The translations under genes were made by a program, and so were the position numbers. This document shows, piece by piece, positions 1 to 6,711 of a stretch of 25,000 nucleotides of DNA (within the stretch, counting starts at the first letter, position 1; each line of letters opens with the position of its first letter). This stretch comes from Prorocentrum cordatum. Lineage: Eukaryota; Sar; Dinophyceae; Prorocentrales; Prorocentraceae. Below the pieces are notes generated by a model that was not told the origin of the DNA, made no database searches, and saw only the letters and a list, made by a program, of their open reading frames with translations. The stretch is from NCBI GenBank assembly GCA_963575745.1, contig CAUYUJ010016162.1, positions 112,166-137,165 on the forward strand, given 5' to 3'.

Positions 1-365
1 GAGTTGCGGGTGATCGTCAAGCGCGTGGAAGACAACGAGGTGGACCTTAGCGGTTGGCGCGTGCTGTTTCGGACCGACAACACGTGCGCGGTGCACTACA
101 CCAACGTGCGTGATGGCGAACTCTTGAAAGGCTTGCCGTGAAGCTGGAGGCGGCAGAGCGCCGCGCCTCTTGCTGGGCCCCTGCTGCGCATATCTCTGGC
201 GTGGCGAACAGGGCGGCCGACCTCGGCTCTCGCGATGTAGAGTTTTCCGCCCGGTGGAATTCTGACGTTTTCCGCGCAGCTTGTGTGAAGGATTCGGTTT
301 TCCACGACATCCTCTCCCGCACGGGCGTGTCTTTCACGTTGGATTTGTTTGCTGCATTCGGCGCT
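1..365 (+). pseudogene. Truncated, frameshifted RNase H fragment of a DIRS-like retroelement
   Basis: This is a second, damaged copy of the RNase H coding region found intact at 4651-5012. Frame 1 reads a catalytic-Asp segment (LFRTDNTCAVHYTN) and then hits TGA at 139-141. The cause is visible: after ATGGCG near 117 this copy lacks seven bases (CCGTTCC) that the other copy has. The rest continues in frame 3 from about 138, including the last RNase H Asp motif (GVANRAADLGSRD), and reaches LDLFA of the downstream domain. At 351-354 the match jumps from the equivalent of 5012 to that of 5147, a loss of about 134 bp with CTG at both edges, and homology ends near 365. The upstream RT would lie outside the window. 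It is almost certainly non-functional. The order with the following ORFs matches the second element at 13950-17502. Confidence 0.85.
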
Positions 366-498
366 CGGGCGGGCAGTCACGCGAACACTGCCAGTCCTCG
401 CAGCGTTTTCAGCATCAGTCCCCAGCATCCCATAGCACTCCACGCGGGCGTCCTCGCCTGAGACATTCCCCAGTTTTCTGCCGGCGCTGCCTGTCGCC

Positions 499-1485
499 AT
501 GGCCGACGCAGTCCAGGCCGCCATCGCCGCCGCGCTGGAGCCCGCCGGTGCGATCCACTCAGCCATCTTGGCTGAGATCGGGAAGGCGTTTGAGCAGGGC
601 CAGCCAGGCGAGCTGGCCATCGCCGCCAGTGCTGCCGCCGCTGTCAACACGCACGCCCGCGCCTGCGTGGCCGCTGCTCTGAAGGATAAGGATTCCGAGG
701 TTTTCCAGCTGATCCAGTCCGAGTACGACCGGCGCGCCGACGAAACCTTCCCCTACAGGGCCAAACTGCGTCTGCTTACAGTCGCAGAGTGGGCAGCCGC
801 CTGGCGCGATCTGGTTGTCGACTCGGACCAGGTCTCGTGGGCCACGCAGGCGGTGGAGCACAACCGGGTCCTTGCCAACATCATGGCCCTTTCAGCAAGC
901 AGCCCCGCGAACTTGCAGCTTCAGGAATTGAAGCGGGCTACTACGGCACGTTATGCGGCGAAGGTCTCCTGGAAGAAGCTGCGCCTGAGCGCCCACGGCG
1001 GCTCCTGGGACAAGCTCAAGAATTTCCTTCTGGAGAAATTCGATTCGCTTTTCGAGAACGTGAAGGCGCTCGCCCGTTCGTTGCTCGTGCTGAACAACCT
1101 GATCGAACGCCGCTGCACTGTCGCGCAGCCGGCCAAGAAGAATGGCCCTGAGAAAGCTGCCGCTCAGAGGGCGGCGCTAATGGACACCATCTATCAGACG
1201 ATCAAGCAATGCAAGCGGCGCACGACCAAGACCAGTGCTTCGTCCACCTTTGAGCGCGAGGTGCTGCTCCAGGATTTTGCGCAGGACATCATCCTGGGCG
1301 AGGCGGCGGCGGCAGTCGGGGGGCCATTGTCACGTTCGCGTGAGGCGCCGGCTTCTTCGGGCACTCAGGCAGCCACTTGTGGCAGTCCACCGCCGGCGAA
1401 GGTCAGCAGGCTCTCCGTCGCCACCGATGGGCCGGCACAGCCTCGGCCTCGCCAAACCCAAGTGGCGACAAGAAGCAGCTGGTGA
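499..1485 (+). CDS. Gag-like or accessory retroelement ORF, N-terminal part
   Basis: This is an open frame of 328 codons from an ATG in a good context (tcgccATGg) to TGA. The protein is Ala- and Lys-rich and mostly helix-forming, with an Ala-rich N-terminus (residues 1-60), a charged middle (about 145-245) and a Ser/Pro-rich end (about 275-328). I see no signal peptide, membrane segment or enzyme motif. It lies between an RNase H fragment and a tyrosine recombinase and leads by frameshift into a Cys/His-rich tail (next entry). Small basic proteins with a zinc-binding end are typical of retroelement gag products, so gag-like is an inference from position and composition, not from a recognised domain. 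Low sequence complexity and even codon use over 1 kb favour real coding. It could also be an unrelated captured host exon. Confidence 0.55.
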   Translation: MADAVQAAIAAALEPAGAIHSAILAEIGKAFEQGQPGELAIAASAAAAVNTHARACVAAALKDKDSEVFQLIQSEYDRRADETFPYRAKLRLLTVAEWAAAWRDLVVDSDQVSWATQAVEHNRVLANIMALSASSPANLQLQELKRATTARYAAKVSWKKLRLSAHGGSWDKLKNFLLEKFDSLFENVKALARSLLVLNNLIERRCTVAQPAKKNGPEKAAAQRAALMDTIYQTIKQCKRRTTKTSASSTFEREVLLQDFAQDIILGEAAAAVGGPLSRSREAPASSGTQAATCGSPPPAKVSRLSVATDGPAQPRPRQTQVATRSSW

Positions 1486-1775
1486 ACCGCCTGCTCCAGG
1501 AACTCGTCGGTCTCGTGCAGAAAAAGACGCCCCCCGGCAAGCTCCAGTCGTGGATCGACAAGCAGTACCAGGCGGACGACAGCCGCAGCGCCATGACTGT
1601 GGTTCCGAGGGATCACGCTTGCAAGAACTGTCTAATGTCCGGAAAAGGCGTAGTTAAGCACACCTTGAAGCAGTGCCGAGAGATGAAGAATCTGTGCGTC
1701 TTGCCGTGCACCAAGTGCACGGCCTCCGGCAAGACCACTAACTTGCAGCACTGGGTGGCGGAGTGCAAGCACTGA
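1446..1775 (+). CDS. Cys/His-rich C-terminal part of the gag-like ORF (shifted frame)
   Basis: This frame is open from about 1377, but the part that looks coding begins near 1446 with SGDKKQLVNRLLQELVGLVQ and ends at TGA 1773-1775. It overlaps the end of the preceding ORF and lies in the -1 frame relative to it, so the two were probably one protein of about 425 residues. The tail has CKNC, then Cys residues in KQC, NLC, LPC and TKC, and a final HWVAECKH. This spacing could bind zinc, as nucleic-acid-binding tails of gag proteins do, but it is not the CCHC retroviral knuckle. No canonical X-XXY-YYZ slippery heptamer is evident near 1440-1480, so an indel is a simpler explanation than programmed frameshifting. 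Confidence 0.5.
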   Translation, partial: ASPNPSGDKKQLVNRLLQELVGLVQKKTPPGKLQSWIDKQYQADDSRSAMTVVPRDHACKNCLMSGKGVVKHTLKQCREMKNLCVLPCTKCTASGKTTNLQHWVAECKH

Positions 1776-1800
1776 TTTCCGTCTTTCCAGGCCCCAGGCC

Positions 1801-1904
1801 CCGGCCTTGGCGGCTATTGTGGCGTACCTGGATTTAGCTGTTGCCGAGGTCCCAGTGCCCGGCCTTCAGCAGCTTTCGTTGCGTATCTGGGCGTAGCTGC
1901 TAGG
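1801..1904 (+). repeat. Imperfect ~58-bp tandem duplication in the spacer before the YR gene
   Basis: CCGGCCTT at 1801 and again at 1859 begins two related stretches: one runs through GGCGTACCTGG-ATTTAGCTG, the other through TGCGTATCTGG-GCGTAGCTG. The copies are diverged. The rest of the 1776-2117 spacer, including a run of eight T near 2013, shows nothing else I can name. Confidence 0.4.
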
Positions 1905-2117
1905 CGGCCGCGGTCTGCGTTGCGCAGTCCGCGCAATCGTTTGCGAAACACCATTACGTGTACCACTGACGGCGGTGCCGCGGCGTGTCGTGCCCAGCCC
2001 GCTTTGGCGATGATTTTTTTTCTTGCCTCTATGGGGTGTCCGCTCATGTCGCAGGCCCGGCTAGCCGAAGCTCGCCTTTCTGGCAGTGGCGTCTTCCTGC
2101 GCTACTTGAGCCTCTGT

Positions 2118-2139
2118 TCCGTAGCCACGTCGGCTCAAA
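2118..2139 (+). other. Relict dinoflagellate spliced-leader sequence
   Basis: The 22 bases read TCCGTAGCCA, CGTC, GGCTCAAA. Against the published dinoflagellate spliced leader (TCCGTAGCCA, TTTT, GGCTCAAG) 18 of 22 positions match with no gap. The mismatches are three of the four central T and the last base. An ATG follows one base later at 2141. A leader encoded in genomic DNA ahead of an ORF is the known signature of a trans-spliced mRNA that was reverse transcribed and reintegrated. The same arrangement occurs at 15923-15944. Confidence 0.75.
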
Positions 2140-2140
2140 C

Positions 2141-3499
2141 ATGGAGGATTACGCTCACAGAAACGATTTCGGAAAGAATGCCACGGGATCCGCTGATAGC
2201 AGCATCGCCCCCGTCCCTGCTGTTCCGAATGAGCCGGCCCCTTTGATGAGGCCACGTGGTGCCCCTGCTGCGGGGCCCACTCCGCATTCTGCCCCGCCGC
2301 CAGGGCGTTCACCGCAGGCGCCTGCCGTCGGCTCTCAGGGTCTTTTGGCTTTCTTGGCCAGCAGCCGCGCGGCGCCAGGCGGCCCGCTCGTGCCCCCCGA
2401 CCGGTTGGGCGATCGGCGACTCCAGGGCCCGCGCCCAACCTTGCCCTTCCTGACCGAAGACTGCGCGCCGGCCACGCTGGAGGCACGCCGGAAGGCAGCG
2501 GCGGACATCCACGCGTGCTTCAACGCGGCGTGGGAGGACAGCACCAGGACGCGCTACGACAACACGCTCCGCGGCATGGTGAGCGGTGCGGAGTCGCCTA
2601 CCCAGATGGCGCTTTTTCCTTGCGACGAAGTCAAGCTGATGTTGCTCTTCTCGGGGTTTCTCCGGCGCCCGTGGGGCTCAGTGTGCGCCGCCAAAGCTGC
2701 AGTCAGGGCTTGGCACCTCGAACGTAATTTGCTGCAGTCCTTCGAGGCTGCGTGGACCCCCCGGGCCTGGCATTTCTGGCGTGGTTTTGAGAGGCTGGCT
2801 GATCATTCGCTCCGCCGAGCAAAAAGACCGCTCTCGCTGTTGGAGATCACATCAGTGCAGCGGAGTCGCCTGGCACAGACTTCTGTCGCTGGCGTGAGGG
2901 ATGCGGCCAGGATAGCTTTGGCTTTTTTCGGCATACGGTGCTTCGCGGAGCTGTAGGCACTCGTGGTGTCTGACGTGGTGGACCAAGACACAGCGTTCCA
3001 GTTCAGGATCAGAAGGCAGAAGAACGATCCGTTCGGTGAAGGTCTGCTCGTCTGGGTGCCCGAGATCCAGGCTTTGGTGCCGCTGTGTCCGACGAAGTTG
3101 CTGCGGAGCTGGCTACGTCTACGAGCCGAGACGCGCGGGGAGGTCGAGGGCTTTTTCTTCTGTGTGACAGGGGTGGCCGATCTCAAGCCTGTTTCCGCCG
3201 ACGCATTCCGGCGCATGCTCGCTCGTCACCTCGACGACGCACAGGTGGGCAGCCATTCCTTGCGGAAAGGCGGGGCGCAGTGGTGGAAGAACGCAGCGTC
3301 CCTGCCCGAAAAGCTTGTGCAAGGCCAGGGCGGCTGGTCGCCCATCGATGCGATGCGGAACTTCTACGCGAAGTTTTCCGCAGCAGCTAGAAAAGAGCGC
3401 CTGCTGGAAGCCGCCCGTGCTGCGCGCTCGGTTGCACAGCCGTCGGCGAGCCGACCGGCGAACTTAGATGCATTGCCTGTCTGGCAACGTCCAATGTGA
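2141..3499 (+). pseudogene. DIRS-like tyrosine recombinase with one in-frame TAG
   Basis: The start chosen is the ATG directly after the spliced-leader relic. The frame is open for 452 codons to TGA 3497-3499 except for TAG at 2954-2956. Residues 1 to about 110 are Pro/Ala-rich. From about 125 a core-binding-like domain begins (ADIHACFNAAWEDSTRTRYD). The catalytic domain has Arg I in FGIRCFAEL (codon 2936-2938), the HxxR box HSLRKGG (His 3254-3256, Arg 3263-3265), GGW, and the nucleophile Tyr in RNFYAKF (3365-3367). All four core residues of the tyrosine recombinase family are present. In DIRS-type elements this enzyme integrates the circular DNA copy. The TAG lies three residues after the conserved Ala-Glu, where the family reads on without a gap, so it replaces a residue and does not mark an intron. 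It is either recent decay or a read-through site. Confidence 0.85.
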
Positions 3500-3602
3500 T
3501 TCCTTTGTGCTGCACAGTGAAAACATCGGCACGGCTTGGCATCCTGCGCTGGCGCCCCCGTCGGTCCACGCTTCGCGCCATCCTCCCGGACGTGTGCCTC
3601 GT

Positions 3603-3807
3603 GGGGGTAGGTGGCTCTCCTTTTCTGGAGGCGCTGCCGTGGCCTGCGGCAGAAGCAGCACTCCCAAAAGAGCCACATCCGTGGCAGAAGTAGTTTTGTA
3701 CATTTCTTTCGCTTCGCGTTCCTCCTGGCCGGGTGCCCTTGTCTTGGGTTTCCCCGGGGCCCCTGCGGCCTCTGGAGGCTGACAAATACGGCGGTGTAGA
3801 GCGGAAA
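3603..3807 (+). repeat. ~205-bp direct repeat, copy 1, downstream of YR
   Basis: This copy is nearly identical to 3971-4176 (about five substitutions and one single-base indel by eye), with an offset of about 368 bp. It starts in a G-run before TAGGTGGCTCTCC and ends at GTAGAGCGGAAA. It can fold: GTGGCTCT near its start pairs with AGAGCCAC about 60 bases on, enclosing CTGCCG/CGGCAG. The 3500-3602 stretch between the YR stop and this repeat shows no gene. Confidence 0.85.
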
Positions 3808-3970
3808 GCGTTTTTTCTTAGGAGGCTGTGCATTCGGGAAATGTGGTTTTCGCGGCCACCCCATCTCATTCCTTTCCTCTCTACGCGCGCAGGCCTGGGA
3901 GGCGGTGCCGCGCGTCTCGCGGTTCCGCCTGTGTGGCGTGACGTGCTGGTCGCAATCCGCTTCCCTTCGG

Positions 3971-4176
3971 GGGGGTAGGTGGCTCTCCTCTTCTGGAGGC
4001 GCTGCCGTGGCCTGCGGCAGAAGCAGCAACTCCCAAAAGAGCCACATCCGTGGCAGAAGTAGTTTTGTACATTTCTTACGCTTCGCGTTCCTCCCGGCCG
4101 GGTGCCCTTGTCTTGGGTTCCCCCGGGGCCCCTGCGGCCTCTGGAGGCTGACAAATACGGCGGTGTAAAGCGGAAA
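3971..4176 (+). repeat. ~205-bp direct repeat, copy 2, abutting RNase H coding
   Basis: This is the second copy of 3603-3807, separated from it by about 163 bp of unique sequence (3808-3970) in which I see no gene. It ends at GTAAAGCGGAAA. Recognisable polymerase coding starts immediately after it, so the repeat edge coincides with a breakpoint inside the retroelement polymerase gene. Confidence 0.85.
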
Positions 4177-5374
4177 TGAACGCAACCTTCGGGCCAAAGA
4201 CGTAACTTCTGCAGCCGGTTTGATATCCCACCTCGGGGAGTTATATCCACAGGCGCGGCGTCGCTTGCACCCGATCTGGTCGGATCTGAACGCGGCGGGG
4301 GTACATTCTCTTTCGAGTAAGTGGCCCCAGGCAAACCCTACAGTGCATCTGACGGAACTCAGCCGCGAGAGCCTTACTTGGGGATCTAACGCTTTGGCCA
4401 TTCCGCCAAGGCGCGTGCTGCACAACTTCGCCGATCAACTTAGCAATTGGGGACACAAGTCGACGGAGTACGAGCGATGGAACGAATTGGCAAAAGAAGG
4501 TTCCATTCGCATTGTGGAAACGGACGCTTCTGGTCCGACAGGTTGGTCTTACCATCTTTGCCATTCTGGCAGATCTGTTTCTGGTGCGCGGCCGCCCGAC
4601 CTGGCTGGAAAAGCGGGCGTGCCGCACGACAAACTTGACATCAATTTTAAGGAGTTGTGGGTGATCGTCAAGTGCGTGGAAGACAACGAGGTGGACCTTA
4701 GCGGTTGGCGCGCGCTGTTTCGGACCGACAACGCGTGCGCGGTGCACTACACCAATGTGCGTTATGGCGCCGTTCCAACTCTTGAAAGGCTTGCCGTGAA
4801 GCTGGAGGCGGCAGAGCGCCGCGCCTCTTGCTGGGCCCTTGCTGCGCACATCTCTGGCGTGGCGAACAGGGCGGCCGACCTCGGCTCTCGCGATGTAGAG
4901 TTTTCCGCCCGGTGGAATTCTGACGTTGTCCGCGCAGCTTGTGTGAAGGATTCGGTTTTCCACGACATCCTCTCTCGCGCGGGCGCGTCTTTCACCTTGG
5001 ATTTGTTTGCTGACAGGGCGGGTCTTACAGCCAAAGCCCCCTCTTGGCGTTCCCTTGAGCTGTCCGCCTTCGAAGCCACCCTGTCCGGAGAAATCATTTG
5101 GGCACATCCGCCCAGAGAGTTATTGAAAGCAACGCTTGAGTTCCTGCATTCGGCGCTGCGGAGCTCCGATCCGCCTCAGATTGCCCAGAAGACGCGAGGC
5201 CCCATGGTCCGGCCGAATTTACTCCAGCTTTGGCATCGGGTGCGCTCATGGCCTGCCAGATCCGATTTATTCAGATTTCACTCGGGCTCTGCTTTCCCCA
5301 GCGGTCCGAAAACTGACTTGCCTTACTTGCTACTTCAGAGCTGGGCGCCTAATCGGCGCAAGCGCAAGCGCTAG
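4169..5374 (+). CDS. DIRS-like RNase H with C-terminal domain, RT missing
   Basis: The frame is open from just after TAA 4166-4168 to TAG 5372-5374. No credible native ATG opens it. The first residues (LRAKDVTSAAGLISHLG, then YPQARRRLHPIW) resemble the RT thumb/connection of DIRS polymerases, so the protein is cut off at its N-side. The RNase H domain shows all four acidic residues: Asp in VETDASGPTGW, Glu in INFKELWVIV, Asp in LFRTDNACAVHYTN and Asp in GVANRAADLGSR. After it come FTLDLFADRAG and IIWAHPPRELLKATLEF, matching the domain that follows RNase H in DIRS polymerases, sometimes called methyltransferase-like. RNase H removes the RNA strand during element replication. The frame is undamaged and is highly similar to the broken copy at 1-365. 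Without RT it cannot be a complete polymerase. Confidence 0.8.
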   Translation, partial: SGNERNLRAKDVTSAAGLISHLGELYPQARRRLHPIWSDLNAAGVHSLSSKWPQANPTVHLTELSRESLTWGSNALAIPPRRVLHNFADQLSNWGHKSTEYERWNELAKEGSIRIVETDASGPTGWSYHLCHSGRSVSGARPPDLAGKAGVPHDKLDINFKELWVIVKCVEDNEVDLSGWRALFRTDNACAVHYTNVRYGAVPTLERLAVKLEAAERRASCWALAAHISGVANRAADLGSRDVEFSARWNSDVVRAACVKDSVFHDILSRAGASFTLDLFADRAGLTAKAPSWRSLELSAFEATLSGEIIWAHPPRELLKATLEFLHSALRSSDPPQIAQKTRGPMVRPNLLQLWHRVRSWPARSDLFRFHSGSAFPSGPKTDLPYLLLQSWAPNRRKRKR

Positions 5375-5869
5375 GAAAATCTCTGCGCACGCCTTCCGCA
5401 TGGGAGAGAGGCACGGCGCCCCCGCGCCTCCGTTGGGCGAGGAAGACACACGGCGCCGCCAGACTGGGCCCGACTGGACCACACCAAGGGGCCCAGACTG
5501 GCAGGGGCGCCAGCCCCAAACCCAGGGCGGCAGTGGGCGGGCGACGGCGGCTCCAGCCGCGCGCGCGAGCACCAACCCCAACAGGACGAAGCGACGCCAC
5601 GGAGGCGATGGCAATGGCTGCCACCAGCCACGCCCGCGCGAGCGGCCACTGCAAGCTGCAGCGCCTGCCAGCCACCGAAGCCCAGCCAACCAACCAGCCC
5701 AGCCAGAGAGAGCAGCGGCGCCCAGCTGGAAGCCAAGGCCAATCAACCAACCAACCATGCCCCGCGGAACAGGAGCGAGCCGCCGCACACTGCGGCCGCG
5801 CCCAACCAGCCAACCAGCCGACGCGGAAGCCAGCCAACCAAATTACGCTACCGAGGAACCCCACATACT
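5375..5869. repeat. Low-complexity interval with CCAAC-type repeats
   Basis: There is no recognisable gene here. Between about 5683 and 5845 the motif AACCAACCAGCC and close variants recur several times, giving Gln/Pro/Asn-rich nonsense translations. The 5380-5680 part is GC-rich with no named structure. Confidence 0.6.
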
Positions 5870-6553
5870 TCATTGAAGTCTTATGTGTTTACTGGAACTC
5901 CTCGACGGCAAGTACTCTGGATCAGAAGCTCGCTTGGCCGCGAATGCCTTGTACCATTTGACTGCTTTCGCATCCGCTTTCGTCAACAGGTTCTCGAGCT
6001 GAACTGATTCTCGCAGGCCTTGCGACCAAGGTACTTCTGCCCAACGGCGGTCCGTCTGAGCCAGCTCAGGGGACAGCTGAATGCGTGCAACAGAGGTGCA
6101 AGGAAGTGCTGGGGACCGCTGAGGAGTGAAGGCCTGCATGGGCGTGCACTTGATAGGCGTGTCCTGCGCGGGCGTGGCAACGCCCCCGTTGCCGGCGTCG
6201 CCGACCCGCCGAACTTTCGCCAACGGCGAGCCATCGCCATCCTCCGCACTGCCCCCCGGCTGATCAGCCGGGAACCCGCCGGACGAAGGGTTCAGCAAGT
6301 ATGCCACCAGGCACTGCCTCCTCCTGCTATCGTCGTTCGTACCTGGATGCGGCAACTCGTTATACCTCATGTAAAGCGTCTCGGGCCACCAATTCTTCAG
6401 TTGACGGTGATAGGCATCGAATGCGTTTCTTATCAGAGGCCCCTCGCAGCCACGCAAGCCTTCCAGGCTTACATCGTCGCCCATTTCAGTCAGTGCGTTC
6501 TTCAGCTTCACGCACGGAGGCGGCAGCTGTCCAATGTCAATTTTGGGCGGCAT
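5870..6553 (-). CDS. Unrecognised 227-residue protein
   Basis: I do not recognise this protein. The chosen start is ATG at 6553-6551 in a good context (gcagcaATGccg), and the stop is TGA at 5872-5870. The frame stays open 51 codons further upstream, to 6706, but that part is basic and compositionally different. The N-terminal 75 residues look globular, with alternating hydrophobic positions and an aromatic-rich stretch (LKNWWPETLYMRYNEL). Residues 85-150 are Gly/Pro/Asp-rich and probably disordered. The end (about 165-227) is charged and helical with a WYKAFAAKRAS segment. It runs away from the satellite array that begins at 6712. No intron signals could be judged. It may be one exon of a host gene or a mobile-element ORF. 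It is the most gene-like unassigned ORF in the window. Confidence 0.5.
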   Translation of the reverse strand: MPPKIDIGQLPPPCVKLKNALTEMGDDVSLEGLRGCEGPLIRNAFDAYHRQLKNWWPETLYMRYNELPHPGTNDDSRRRQCLVAYLLNPSSGGFPADQPGGSAEDGDGSPLAKVRRVGDAGNGGVATPAQDTPIKCTPMQAFTPQRSPALPCTSVARIQLSPELAQTDRRWAEVPWSQGLRESVQLENLLTKADAKAVKWYKAFAAKRASDPEYLPSRSSSKHIRLQ

Positions 6554-6711
6554 TGCTGCCGCGCGTAGGCCGGGCGGTTGTTGCCCGCAAGTTGGAGCAC
6601 AGACAAACTTGCGGAAATGCGCAGTCGTGCCGCGCCGGCTTGAGCCGCGATGTTTACGGATCAGGGTAAGACGCAAGCTCTCACGCGCAATGCGGTGGAT
6701 AATCACTGCAC

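Noticed and set aside
96-650. Minus-strand open frame over the RNase H fragment
   Set aside because: It is a shadow of the sense coding, and the same antisense frame appears opposite the intact copy at 4241-5107.
2930-2970. TAG-GCA at 2954 as a 3' splice acceptor
   Set aside because: The recombinase fold continues without a gap on both sides (Ala-Glu-Leu, then Ala-Leu-Val-Val-Ser-Asp), so no intron sequence is available to remove.
3364-4425. Long minus-strand open frame of 353 codons across the direct repeats
   Set aside because: It overlaps the YR end and the RNase H start on the other strand, and its repeated peptide only mirrors the 205-bp DNA repeat.
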